Of a stretch of 64,000 bases of DNA, positions 37,581 through 48,576 are shown one piece after another. Numbering within the stretch: position 1 is the stretch's first letter; the number at the start of each line of letters is the position of its first letter. The notes below the pieces were generated by a model. It did no database searches. It worked only from the letters and a program-made list of their open reading frames with translations, and was not told the origin of the DNA. Origin of the DNA: Streptomyces sp. P3. GTDB lineage: Bacteria > Actinomycetota > Actinomycetes > Streptomycetales > Streptomycetaceae. The stretch lies in contig JAFEKX020000001.1 of assembly GCA_016893485.2 (NCBI GenBank), forward strand, positions 8,945,501-9,009,500. The letters are read 5' to 3'. A program made the position numbers and the translations under genes.

Positions 37581-37610
37581 CGGGTATCGGTATCGGGTAT
37601 CGGGTATCGG
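37581..37610. repeat. Short tandem repeat of CGGGTAT units
   Basis: CGGGTAT, CGGTAT, CGGGTAT, CGGGTAT follow one another directly after the protease terminator. A microsatellite-like run in non-coding DNA. Confidence 0.6.
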
Positions 37611-37654
37611 ACGAGCTCGTCGGCCTCCTCGGTCCTACCGGTTTCCGGACCTCC

Positions 37655-38394
37655 TCAGACCCACTGCTTCTCGATCTCCTCGGACACGGTGAACCCGGCC
37701 CCGCAGGACGGGCAACTCGCCTTCCCGAACACGTACGTCAGTGCCCGCGCGACCTCCGGCTGCCCGAACTCCACCGCCTCGCCGTGCAGTCGCGCACCGA
37801 TGCCGTCGAGCCGGTCCGGCACCGCCGGGACGAGTTCCGTGCGCGGCGCCGCGTCCTCGGTGCCCGTCCCGGTCACGTAGTCGCCGGCCGAGGTGAAGAC
37901 GCCGTAGGAGCCGAACGCGACGAACAGGCCCTCCTCGCACTCAGGGCACTCCAGCTCGTACTCCTCGCTGTTGACCCCCTCCAGCGCCTCCGCCCACACC
38001 CCGCCGTCCTCGAAGGCGAGCACGGCCATCTGGAGGTAGACGAAGGTGTGCGCGTCCTGTCCCGGATCGGCGCGCAACTCCACTGCCACAAGCAGTAGTT
38101 GGCCTATCTCTTGCGCGTACCTCGCACGGCTCTCCTCGTCCGGGTCCGTGGTGATCAGCCCGGCCATCGTGACAGCCTGTATCGCCCCGCCCGGCGCCCG
38201 GCCGAGCGCGATGTCGGTGAGCACGGGCAGCGCCGCCCAGCTCGCGTCGTACACCGAACCCTGGTGGCACAGCGAGCCCCACAGCTCCTGCCACACCTCG
38301 TCGTCCTCGGCCCCGCCGAGCCGCGCGAACAGGCCCGGATGTCCTCGGCGCTGCCGTAGGCGTGGCTCAGCCCGGACCAATCGATCGTCGTCAT
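37655..38394 (-). CDS. Unknown protein with two CxxC pairs
   Basis: About 246 residues. The N-terminus is MTTIDWSGLSHAYGSAEDI, followed by LFARLGGAEDDEVWQELWGS. An alpha-helical body contains TFVYLQMAVLAFEDGG. Two cysteine pairs, ELECPECEEGLFV (middle) and ASCPSCGAGFTV (C-terminus), could bind one zinc. A missing C near 38340 breaks the frame. It resembles a common Streptomyces family of unknown role. There is no operon partner. Confidence 0.65.
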
Positions 38395-38529
38395 ACGGCG
38401 ATTGTGCCGCCCGGCACTGACAACGCGGCTCCCGCTGCCACCAACTCCTCTCAGGCGGCTCACAACTTCGCCTCGACCAATCCTGCTTCTTTTATTGACG
38501 GCGGAAAAGAAGGGATCTAGGTTCCCGCC

Positions 38530-39701
38530 ATGCGCTCGATCCCCGTACCGAGTCGTTCCCGGCCCATACGCCGGCCGTCTCACAGGTCTTCACGACCGTG
38601 CTGTCCCACGGCCCCCTCACCCGTCTCGAGGTGGCCCGCCGGACGGGACTGTCGGCGGCCGCCGTGACCAAGGCGGTCCGGCCGCTGATGGAGGCCGGGT
38701 ACCTGGCGGAGGGCGCCGACCAGGACGCGCCCCCGGCGCTCGGGCGCCCCGCGAACCTCGTCCGGGTCGACGGCGGACGGGCGTTGTTCATCGGGGTCAA
38801 GGTCACCGGCGACGAGATCATCGCCGTCCTCGCCGACCTCTGCTGCCGTCTCCGCGTCGCCCGTCATGTGCCGCTGACCGACCACGACCCCAAGGCGGTG
38901 CTCGCCTCGATCGCCGACCTCGCCCAGGAACTCCGCATCGAGGCCGACGAGTTGGGCATCCCGGTGCTCGGCCTCGGACTCGCGGTCTCCGGCGACGTGG
39001 ACCGCGGCGAAGGGGTCGTCCGCTACTCGCCGTTCCTGGACTGGCGGGACGTCCCCCTGGCCGAACTCGCCGCCATGACAACAGGGTTGCCGGTCACCGT
39101 CGACAACGACGTGCGCGCGCTGACCGTCGCCGAGCAGTGGTTCGGCGCCGGCGCGGGCCTCACCGACTTCGCCGTGGTGACCGTCGGCGCGGGCATCGGC
39201 TGCGGACTCGTCGTCCACGGTCAAGTAGTCGCCGGCGCCCATGGAGTGGCCGGTGAGATCGGGCACGTGGTCGTCGACCCCGCCGGGCCGCTCTGCCACT
39301 GCGGCAACCGCGGCTGCGTCGAGGCCATCGCCGGGGACGCCGCGATCCTCACCCGCGTCCGCGAGGTCACCGGCGTCCAAGTCGCCGACACCGCCGAGGC
39401 GTTGGCCCTCGCCCACCGGGGTGACGCCGGAGCGCGCGAGGTGTACGCGCGGGCCGGTGAGGCCATCGGCCGGGGCATCGCGACCGTGGTCAACCTGTTC
39501 GGCCCCGAACGCGTGATCATCTCCGGCGAGGGCCTGGCCGCCTACGACCTGTTCGCCGAGCAGATCCGCGACTCCTTCGCCGCCGCGGCCTTCGGCTCAG
39601 CCGCCCGCTGCGGCGTGCACACCCGCCCCCTGCCGTTCGACGAATGGGCGCGCGGGGCCGCCGCCACCGCGATCCAGTCCTTCATCCGAGCCGCCGACTA
39701 G
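38530..39701 (+). CDS. ROK family transcriptional regulator
   Basis: N-terminal winged HTH (LTRLEVARRTGLSAAAVTKA) followed by a ROK sugar-kinase-like domain. That domain has the nucleotide/sugar region TVGAGIGCGLVVHGQVVAG and HGVAGEIGHVVVD, and zinc site CHCGNRGCVE. About 390 residues. ATG 38530 starts; a frame break follows within the first codons. Placed directly upstream of GH27, GH95 and esterase genes, it is probably their sugar-responsive regulator. Confidence 0.87.
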
Positions 39702-39711
39702 TCCGTCCACG

Positions 39712-39756
39712 CCTCATCTGACACCCGCCCCCACACCTCATCTGACACCCGCCCCC
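39712..39756. repeat. Two 21-nt direct repeats before the GH27 gene
   Basis: Two identical 21-nt copies, at 39712-39732 and 39736-39756, period 24 bp. Each starts CCTCATCTGACACCC. They lie 26-70 bp upstream of the GH27 start and could be operator sites for the ROK regulator. Confidence 0.6.
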
Positions 39757-39781
39757 TCCTACCCGCACGAGGAGCCCGACG

Positions 39782-41581
39782 ATGTACTCCCTCACGCCTG
39801 TCCGCGCCCTGAGAGCCATGGTGGTCCTGGCCCTCACCGCAGGCTTCGCCTCCCACCTCCCCGCCGCGCACGCGGCGACCCCGGCGGCGGACACGTCCGC
39901 GACCGTCGCCGCCAAACCCTTCATGGGCTGGTCGAGTTGGAGCATGCAGTCGTCCAAGTACCCCGGTCTCAACCCGGACGGCGACTACAGCTACCTGACC
40001 GAGGCGAACGTCACCAAGCAGACCGACGCGCTGGCCTCGAAGTTGAAGAAGTACGGCTACACCTACGTGAACGTCGACGCGGGTTGGTGGCGCGACAACG
40101 CCTGGACGCCGGAGTACGACCAGTACGGCCGCCAGAAGGCCGACCCGAAACGTTTCCCCAGCGGCATGAAGGCCGTCGCCGACCGCATCCACTCCAAGGG
40201 CCTCAAGGCCGGCATCTACCTGCCGGCGGGCCTGGAGAAGGAGGCGTACAACGACGGCAAGACGCCGATCTGGAACGCCGCGGGCTGCACCACCGCCGAC
40301 ATCGTCTACAGCGACCTGCGCACCACCAACGGCTGGGACAGCTCGTACAAGCTCGACTTCTCCCGCCCCTGCACCCAGAAGTACATCGATTCACAAGCCC
40401 AGTTGATCGCCGACTGGGGCTACGACTTCCTCAAGCTCGACGGGGTCGGCCCCGGTTCGGGGAAGAGCGGCGACCAGTACGACAACGTTGCCGATGTGGC
40501 CGCCTGGAACAAGGCCATCACCGCCGCCGGACGCCCGGTCCATCTGGAGCTGTCCTGGTCCCTCGACTACGGACACGCCGCCGACTGGAAGAAGTACTCC
40601 AACGGCTGGCGCATCGACACCGACGTCGAGTGCTACTGCAACACCCTTGTCAGCTGGGAGAACTCGGTCGACGACCGCTGGGACGACACCCCCGCGTGGA
40701 CCGGCCAGGCGGGCCCCGGCGGCTGGAACGACCTCGACTCCCTCGATGTCGGCAACGCCGCGATGGACGGCCTGACCAAGGCGGAGCGCCAGAGCTACGC
40801 GACCCTGTGGGCCGTCGCCAAGTCCCCGCTGTTCAGCGGTGACGACCTCACCCGCCTCGACGACTACGGCCTCTCGCTGCTCACCAACCGCGAGGTCATC
40901 GGCGTCGACCAGAGCGACGCGCCGCCCGCGCGCCCGGTCACCCCGTCCGACGCCCAGCAGGTGTGGGCCGCGAAGAACCCCAACGGCACGTACACCGTGG
41001 CCCTGTTCAACCTCGCCGACACCCCCGCGGCCGTCTCCGCGAACTGGACGACCCTCGGCTTCACCGGCAAGGCCGCCGTCCGCGACCTCTGGAACCACGA
41101 GGACCTCGGCACCTACACCAACAAGGTCACCGAGGCCCTGCCCGCCCACGGCTCCCGCCTCTTCACCGTCACCCCGCGCGGCAGCGCCGTCACCACGACC
41201 GGCTACGAGGCCGAGGCCACCGGCAACACCCTCTCCGGCAACGCCTCCGTCGCCGATTGCTCGGCCTGCTCCGGTGGCAAGAAGGTCGGCAACCTCTACG
41301 TCGGCGGCAAGCTCACCGTCAACAACGTCACCGTCGCCAAGGCCGGCACCTACCAGGTGAAGATCGCCTACGTCAGCGGCGACTCCCGCTCGGCGAGCGT
41401 CTCCTCGAACGGCAACGCGGCCACCAGCCACAAGTTCCCGTCCACCGGCGACTGGGGGACCGTCGGGACGGTCAGCGTGCCCGTGTCCCTGAAGGCGGGC
41501 GCCAACACGATCACCTTCGACAGCGGTTCGGGCTACGCGCCGGACATCGACCGGATCGACGTGCCCACCTCCTCCTCCTGA
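39782..41581 (+). CDS. Secreted GH27 alpha-galactosidase with C-terminal carbohydrate-binding module
   Basis: 599 residues, frame intact. Signal peptide MVVLALTAGFASHLPAAHA. GH27 barrel: KPFMGWSSWSMQSSKYPG, YVNVDAGWWRDNAWTP, nucleophile Asp in YDFLKLDGVGPG, acid/base region NGWRIDTDVECYC, PGGWNDLDSLDVGN. It is followed by the GH27 C-terminal beta domain. The last 120 residues (YEAEATGNTLSGNASVADC ... GYAPDIDRIDV) form a CBM35/CBM6-type module. It hydrolyses terminal alpha-galactose from extracellular glycans. Second gene of the glycan locus. Confidence 0.9.
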   Translation: MYSLTPVRALRAMVVLALTAGFASHLPAAHAATPAADTSATVAAKPFMGWSSWSMQSSKYPGLNPDGDYSYLTEANVTKQTDALASKLKKYGYTYVNVDAGWWRDNAWTPEYDQYGRQKADPKRFPSGMKAVADRIHSKGLKAGIYLPAGLEKEAYNDGKTPIWNAAGCTTADIVYSDLRTTNGWDSSYKLDFSRPCTQKYIDSQAQLIADWGYDFLKLDGVGPGSGKSGDQYDNVADVAAWNKAITAAGRPVHLELSWSLDYGHAADWKKYSNGWRIDTDVECYCNTLVSWENSVDDRWDDTPAWTGQAGPGGWNDLDSLDVGNAAMDGLTKAERQSYATLWAVAKSPLFSGDDLTRLDDYGLSLLTNREVIGVDQSDAPPARPVTPSDAQQVWAAKNPNGTYTVALFNLADTPAAVSANWTTLGFTGKAAVRDLWNHEDLGTYTNKVTEALPAHGSRLFTVTPRGSAVTTTGYEAEATGNTLSGNASVADCSACSGGKKVGNLYVGGKLTVNNVTVAKAGTYQVKIAYVSGDSRSASVSSNGNAATSHKFPSTGDWGTVGTVSVPVSLKAGANTITFDSGSGYAPDIDRIDVPTSSS

Positions 41582-41603
41582 GCCGACCTTTGCGGAGACC
41601 GCC

Positions 41604-43962
41604 ATGTCCAGTGCACCGTTCGACCTGCCCAGACGCAATGTGCTCGCCCTCGCCGCGGCCACCGGCGCCCTCACCGGCCTGCCGGCCTTCACCGCCTCGG
41701 CCGCACCGCAGCGACCCGCCAACTCCTCGACCGACAGCGGCACTTCACACCACACCCTGTGGTGGCAGGCGCCCGCCGGCGACACCTCGATGATCGAACA
41801 GGGCCTCCCCGTCGGCAACGGCCGCCTCGGCGCCCTCGCGAGCAACGACCCGGGCCACGAGGTCCTCCTCGTCACCGACGCCACGATGTGGACCGGCGGC
41901 CTCAACGACACGCTCGACTCCGACGGCCAATTCCCCTACGGCCGCGCGGACTTCGGGTCCCTGACCCTGCTCGCCAAGCTCACCGTCGACATCCCCGACC
42001 ACGACCTCGGCGCCGTCTCCGGCTACCGCCGCACCCTCGACCTCGAGCGGGGCGTGGTGGGAGCCTCCTACGTCCGCTCGGGAGTGACGTACCAGCGGGA
42101 GATCTTCTCCAGCCGCCCCGACGACGCGATCGTCCTCCACTTCGGCCAGAACGGCGGCGGACGCTACACCGGCACGATCACACTGGAGGGCACGCACGGC
42201 GAGGCCGCCGCGACCTCCTTCGGCGCCGCGTTCGCCAACGGCCTGAAGTACGGAGCCGCCGTCACCGCCTACGGCAGCGGCGGCCGGGTCACCGTCAGCG
42301 GCGCGCACATCACCTTCTCCGGCTGCAAGGACCTGACCGTCGTCGTCAGCGGCGGCACCAACTACGCGCCGGACCCCGCCCACGGCTACCGCGACCCCAA
42401 GGCCGACCCGCAGAAGCTCGCCCGCAACAAGGTCCGTGCCGCCGCTGAGCACTCGGCCGACACCCTGCTGCGCACCCATGTCGCCGACCACCGCACGGCG
42501 TTCGGCACGTTCGGCCTCTCGCTCGGCGAGTCGACCGCCGAGCAGCGCGCGCTCGACACCTGGGAGCGCATCCAGCTGCGCGCCACGAGCGGCCAGCCGG
42601 ACCCCGAACTCGAGGCCGCCTACGTGCAGTTCGGCCGCTACCTCATGGTCGGCTCGTCGCGAGGCAGCCTGCCCATGGGCCTCCAGGGGGTGTGGCTGGA
42701 CGGCAACGACCCGGACTGGATGGGCGATTACCACACCGACATCAACATCCAGATGAACTACTGGATGGCCGACCGGGTGGGCCTGTCCTCGTGCTTCGAC
42801 GCGTTCACCGACTACTGCGTCACCCAGGTGAAGGACTGGACCGAGCTGACCGGCAGGCTCTTCCAGGACTCCCGCAACCGCTTCCGCAACACCAGCGGGA
42901 AGGTCGCCGGCTGGACCGTCGCGTTCTCCACCAACCCCCTATGGCGGACTGGGCTGGTGGTGGCACCCGGCGGGCAACGCCTGGCTGTGCAACAGCCTGT
43001 GGGAGCACTACGAGTTCACGCACTCCCGCAGCCACCTGGAGAAGATCTACCCCCTCCTCAAGGGCGCCTGCGAGTTCTGGGAGACGCGGCTGGTCACCAC
43101 CACCCTGGACAACGGCAAGGAGGTACTGGTCGCGGACCACGACTGGTCGCCCGAGCAGGGTCCGCAGGACGGCAGGGGCAACACCTACGCCCAGGAAGTG
43201 GTGTGGACCCTCTTCGGCAACTACGCGGCGGCTTCCGCGGAGTTGAAGCGGGACAGCGGGTTCGCGAACACCATCTCGGGTCTGCGCAGGCGGCTGTACC
43301 TGCCCGAGGTGAGCCAGACCTCCGGCTGGCTGGAGGAGTGGATGTCGCCGGACAACCTCGGCGAGACCACCCACCGCCACCTGTCCCCGTTGATCAACCT
43401 GTTCCCCGGCGACCGCATCCGCCCCGACGGCTCCACCCCGAAGGACATCGTCGACGGCGCCACCGCACTGCTCACCGCGCGCGGAATGAACAGCTTCGGC
43501 TGGGCCAACGCCTGGCGCAGCCTGTGCTGGGCCCGCCTCAAGAACGCCGACAACGCCTACCAGTTGATCGTCAACAACCTCCGCCCGTCCGAGAACGGCA
43601 CCAACGGCACCGCCTTCAACCTCTTCGACATCTACGAGGTGGAGACGGGCCGCGGCATCTTCCAGATCGAGGCCAACTTCGGCACCCCGGCCGCCGTGAC
43701 CGAGATGCTCCTGTACTCCCGGCCCGGCCATCTGGAACTCCTGCCCGCCCTCCCGGACGCCTGGGCCGACTCCGGCTCGATCACCGGGGTCGGCGCTCGC
43801 GGCGGCTTCGTCGTCGACCTTCGCTGGCAGAACGGCAAGCCCACCGAGGTGAAACTCCGCAGTGTCGGCGGTCGCACCACGACCGTCGCCCACGGTGGCA
43901 AGACCCGCACGGTGACCGTCAAGCCGGGCGCATCCGTCACGTTGAGGGACTTCGCCCGGTGA
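41604..43962 (+). CDS. GH95 family alpha-L-fucosidase/galactosidase (Tat-secreted)
   Basis: About 786 residues. Tat signal PRRNVLALAAATGALTGLPA. GH95 features: WWQAPAGDTSMIEQGLPVGN-type start, GRLGALASNDPGHEVLLV, LPMGLQGVWLDGNDPDWMGD, YHTDINIQMNYWMADRVGLS and the catalytic region AWLCNSLWEHYEF and DHDWSPEQGPQDG. A C-terminal beta domain ends VTVKPGASVTLRDFAR. One extra C in the run 42935-42939 breaks the frame. It begins 22 nt after GH27 and its stop overlaps the esterase start (GTGA). Confidence 0.88.
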
Positions 43963-45186
43963 GCGCCGGACGCGCACGACTGCGCCGTACGGCCGCACTT
44001 CTCCTGCTCGCCGCGGCCTTCCAGGCCGGACCCGCTCACGCACAACCGCAAGCACAGGCGCAGGTGAAGGCCGTGAACGACCCGAAGGGCGTGGTCACTT
44101 TGGGAGCGAGCGCCGACCACCTCGGTGACGGCGTCGCCGACCGCAGCTACCGGCTCGTCGTGCACACCAGCGTGGCCGGCGGCGAGCTGCGCATCCGGCT
44201 CTCCAACGCCTTCGGCGACCGGCCGCTGACCTTCGACAGCGCCTACGCGGGTGTGCAGAAGACGGGCGCCGCGCTCGTCCCCGGCTCCAACCGGCGGCTC
44301 ACCTTCGGCGGCGCCAAGTCGGTCACGATCCCCGCGGGCGAGGTCGCCTACAGCGACCCGCTCCCCGGCAGGCTGCCCGCCGCGACCAACCTGGTGGTCA
44401 GCATCCACAGCCCGGACGCGGCGGGCCCGGCGACCGGCCACGGCATGGCCATGCAGACGTCGTACGCCACCCAGGGCGACCACACCGGCGAGGAGGGCGC
44501 CTCCGCCTGGACGGACACCACCGGCTCCTGGTACTACCTCGACGCCGTCTCCGTACGGCCGAGCGCGGGCGTCGGTGCCGTGGTCACGCTCGGGGACTCC
44601 ATCACGGACGGCTGGGCGTCCACGTCGGACCTCAACCGGCGCTGGCCCGACTACCTGGCACGGCGGCTCCAGAACGCCGACACGACCGTCAAGGGCGTGG
44701 CCAACGAAGGGATCTCGGGCAACAAGGTCCTCGCCGACGGCGCCGGGCAGAGCGCGCTGAACCGGTTGCAGCGCGATGTGCTGTCCCAGCCCGGCGTGCG
44801 CACCGTGTTCCTCTTCGAGGGCGTCAACGACATCAAGGCGCACTCCGGGGTCACCGCCCAGGACCTGATCGCCGGCTATCGCGAGATCATCGAGCGGGCG
44901 CACGCGGCCGGGAAGTGTGTCGTCGGCTCCACCGTCGGACCCTTCAAGGGCTGGCCCGAATGGGACGCGGCCGGTGAGGCGGTACGCCAGGAGGTCAACC
45001 AGTTCATCAGGAGCAGCGGGGAGTTGGACGCGGTCACCGACTTCGACCACATCCTCCGCAGCCCCTACGACCAGGAGAGGATGCTCCCCCTTCTTCGACG
45101 GCGGCGACCACATCCACCCCAACGACAAGGGGATGGCGGCCATGGCCGACGCGGTCGACCTCAAGGCCCTCGACTGCGGGAAGTGA
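43959..45186 (+). CDS. Secreted SGNH/GDSL hydrolase
   Basis: Signal peptide LRRTAALLLLAAAFQAGPAHA. An N-terminal beta domain (SYRLVVHTSVAGGELRIRL) precedes the SGNH catalytic domain. Block I is VVTLGDSITDGWAST, block III is FEGVNDIKAHSG and block V is GGDHIHPNDKG. About 408 residues. GTG 43959 overlaps the GH95 stop. One extra C near 45092 breaks the frame. It likely removes acyl groups so that the glycosidases can act. Confidence 0.88.
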
Positions 45187-45189
45187 ACC

Positions 45190-48150
45190 TCAGCCGGACG
45201 TCGTCGCCTCCGGGGTGATCAGGCCCTGGCGGTAGGCGATCGCCACCGCCTCCGTACGGCTCGCGGCGCTCAGCTTCGCGAGGATGTTGGAGACGTGGAC
45301 GCTCGCCGTCTTGCCGGTGATGAACAGCTCCTCGCCGATCTGGCGGTTGCTGCGGCCCAGCGCGAGCAGCCGCAGCACGTCCTGCTCGCGGGCCGTCAGC
45401 GGCGAGGGAGGTCACCGGCGACCGGCGCCTGCTCGCCCAGGCGGCCACGCCGGATCAGGGTGTCCAGCCGCGCGAGCAGGGGTGCGGCGCCGAGCCGGGC
45501 GGCCGTCTCCCTGGCCGTACGGGCCGGGGCGGTCGCCTCCTCGCGGCGGTCGGCCGCCAACAGGGCCTCGGCGTACCGGAATTGGCAGCGCGCCAGTTCG
45601 TAGACGTCGCCGTAGTCGAACGCGGCCACCGCCTTCTCCCAGGCCGCCGCGTCCGGGCCCGTGGTCGCGCGTATCCACTCGGCCTCGGCGCGGGCCAGCC
45701 ACGCCTGGCCCTCCGGCCCCTGCGGCCGCGCCTCGCCGCCCGCGTCGGCCACGGACCGGGCCAGCTCCACGAGTTCGGTCGCGGTGTCCGCCCAGCGAAC
45801 CACCCCCGCCTCGTCGCCGGACAGCCGCAGCGCGGCGGCGCGGTCGGCGACCGCGGCCAGGGCGAGAGCGGCCAGCCGGACCGTGAGATCGGGGCGGCGG
45901 CCGGAGTCGTCGGTGAGCGCGGCGACCGCCGTACGCACCTGCTCGACCGACGCCTCCGGATCGCCCTGGAGGGCGCCCGCGTCGGTCAGCGCGATGCTCG
46001 ACACCATCACGGCCATCCAGTCGAACGGCCCGTCCAGCAGCGCCCGCGCCCGCTCCACCGCCCCCAAGTCCCCACGCGCCAGGGCCACATACAGCGCGGG
46101 ACCCATGGTGAAGGCACCCGCGTGCGGCAGCGAGGCCGCGTCGCTCGCGGCGGCCTTCAGGCACTCGTCCCAGCGGCCCAGCGTGTACAGCACGAGGAGC
46201 TGGAGATAGCGCATCTCCAGCGGATACGGCGACGAGAGCAGCCCGGCGCGGCGGGCCCGGTCCAGGCCCTCGGTGAGCCAGGGCAGCGACTCCGCCAGCT
46301 CCCCGGACTCGAAACTTCCGATGGCGAGATGGAACAGGGCGCGCATCTCCACGGGCGCGTGCCCGGACCGCCGGGCCAGCTCGCGTGCCTCCGCGAGCCG
46401 CTCCCGGCCCGTGCGGGTGCGTCGGCCACCCTTCTCCAGAGTGGCGAGCGAGATCAGCAAGTCGGCCCGGGCATCGGTCAGTTGGAGTTCCTCGGCGACG
46501 CCGATGGCCTGGCGGGCGATCCGCAGCGCGATCTCGTCCTCGCCGACCTGGCGCGCCGCCAGCACATGCGTGGCCGCCGCCCACACCCAGGTCCGCGAGG
46601 GCGGATCGGCGGGGATCATCGCGAGCGCCTCGCTGCTGTACGCGAACGCGGCCGTGAGGCTGTCGACGCCCATGAGGTTCCCGGCCAGCGTGTAGCGGAC
46701 GCGGGCGGCCAGCTCGGAGTCCGTGTCCTGGCCGATCCCGGCGAGCGCGGACCGGGTGAGGGAGACCGCGCGGTGCGCGTCCCCGGCATGGGCCGCCGCG
46801 GCGGACGCGCGCAGGGTGAGGGCCACGCTGTCGATCCCTCGCCCGAGGGCCGGGCGGCCGGGTCGACCGACGACCACAGGTCGAGGACGGTCTCCAGGTG
46901 CCGTAGCTCCTCGGCGGGCGCGCCCACGCGCTGGGCGTGGTCGGCGGCCTCCGGGGAGGCGGCCAGCGCCTCGGCGAGGTCGTGGCTCTCGCGGTAGTGG
47001 TGGGCGCGCTCCGCCGCGCTCTCGGCGGGGTGACCGCGTGAGGCGAGGAGACGGGCGAACGCGCCGTGCTGCCGGGAGCGCTCGCCGGGGAGGAGGTCGG
47101 CGTACACCGCCTCGCGGGCGAGGGCGTGCCGGAACGAGTACGTGTCGCCGTGTCCGGGGACCAGGAGCTGGCGCTCGACGGCCTCGCGCAGTGCCGACTC
47201 CAACTCGTCCTCGGGGAGCCGGACCGCGTCCCGCAGCAGGTCGTACTCGACGCGGCGCCCGGCGACGGCGGCGGTGCGCAGCACCTGCTGGGCGGTGTCG
47301 GAGAGCTGCTCGAAACGGATCAGCAGGACGTCGGCCAGACCGCTCGGCACCCCGCCCGCCTCCAGGTCGCTCGCGGCGAGCAACTCCTCGGCGTAGAAGG
47401 CGTTCCCCTCGGCGCGCTCGACGATCCTGCGGACCGTGCCGTCCGGCACCGGAGCCGTGCGCAGCGCGCGCACCAGGCGGGCGACCTCGGCGTCCGCCAT
47501 GGGCCGCAGCTCCAGCCGCTCCACGGCGGGCAGCCGGACCAGCTCCGCCAGCAGGGGCCGTAGGGGATGGCGGCGGTGGAGGTCGTCCGCGCGGTACGAC
47601 GCGAGGACCGCGAGGCGGTGGGTGGGGGAGCCGCCCGCCGGGCGCTGGAGGATGCCCCGGCTGAGCAGGAAGCGGAGCAGGTCGCGGGAGGACTGGTCGG
47701 CCCAGTGCAGGTCCTCCAGGACCAGCAGCAGGGAGCGATGTCCGAGAGGTCGGCGAGGAGTCCCGCGATGCCCTCGAAGAGCCGCAGTCGGCCGCCCGCG
47801 TCCCGGGCCGCGTCCGGACCGGCGCCCAGCAGCCTGTCCACGGCCGGATGCGCGGCCAGTGCCCCCGCGAACCGCTCGTCGTCGGCGAGCACTCCGAGGA
47901 TCTCGGTGAACGGGAGGTACGGCAGACCGACGTCCCCGAGGTCGACGCAGTGTCCGGTGAGCACCGTCATCCCGGAGCCCGCGGCCCGCCCCGCGACCTC
48001 GTCCAGGACGCGGGTCTTGCCGACGCCCGCGTCCCCGGCGATCAGCACCGCCCCGGCCGTCCCCGCGCGGGCACGGTCCAGGACACCGGTGAGGCGGGCG
48101 AGTTCCTCGTCCCGGCCGATGAGCGGCGCTGCTGCTACGGATGACGACAC
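45190..48150 (-). CDS. LAL-type LuxR regulator with AAA ATPase and TPR-like domain
   Basis: About 985 residues. N-terminal ATPase: Walker A in VLIAGDAGVGKTRVLDEVAG and a Walker B-like LLVLEDLHWADQSSRDLLRF. A long helical repeat domain follows (for example VRYTLAGNLMGVDSLTAAFA). The C-terminal LuxR HTH is RLLALGRSNRQIGEELFITG, then VHVSNILAKLSAASRTEAVA. GTG 48150 is the start. Frame breaks lie near 47735, 46865 and 45410. It is convergent with the esterase. Such MalT-like proteins activate catabolic or antibiotic genes; its targets are unknown. Confidence 0.87.
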
Positions 48151-48191
48151 GCCCCCATCCTGGCACGCGCCACCGACAACGCACCTGGCCA

Positions 48192-48217
48192 CCGGGCGGA
48201 AGACGGCTCCCGCCCGG
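48192..48217. terminator. Terminator after the UBP zinc-finger gene
   Basis: CCGGGCGG and CCGCCCGG (perfect 8 bp) with a 10-nt loop, starting 10 nt past the minus-strand stop at 48227. Confidence 0.55.
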
Positions 48218-48226
48218 CGGGCCGGG

Positions 48227-48576
48227 TCAGCGCAGGGTCTCGGCCCAGTTCGCCGGCACGCGTCCCTCGGGACCGGGCACCGGCTGGTCCTTCGGGTGGC
48301 TCACCGGGGCGGCCAGCTCGGGGCCCGAGTCGTACAGCTCGGAGGTGGTGAAGTTCCAGAACCAGTCCTCGCCCGGCTCGTAGCTCTGGATGAACGGGTG
48401 TCCCGTGGACTGGAAGTGGGCCGTGGCGTGCTTGGCGGGGAGTCGTCGCAACAGCCGACATGACCGCACTGCGCGCACCGCCGGAGGTGGAACCACCAGC
48501 CGCCGGCCGCGTCGCACTCCACGCAACCCGCCCCGCTCGGCGGGACGTTCGGCTCGATTCCTGCGATGTCGCTCAT
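48227..48576 (-). CDS. UBP-type zinc-finger protein
   Basis: About 116 residues. Zinc ligands: CVECDAAGGWWFHLRRC, AQCGHVGCC, KHATAHFQSTGHPFIQS. The C-terminus is EDWFWNFTTSELYDSGPEL. ZnF-UBP domains bind free C-terminal glycines in eukaryotes; the bacterial role is unknown. ATG 48576 overlaps the kinase stop (ATGA). A frame break lies near 48440. Third gene of the redox/signalling operon. Confidence 0.85.

Noticed and set aside
37581..37610. CGGGTAT run considered as a CRISPR or regulatory repeat
   Set aside because: Units are 6-7 nt with no spacers; it is only a short tandem repeat.
41604..45218. A single 1204-residue fusion of GH95 and the SGNH esterase
   Set aside because: The joined frame arises from one extra C near 42937; in the repaired frame GH95 stops at 43962 and the esterase has its own GTG start and signal peptide.
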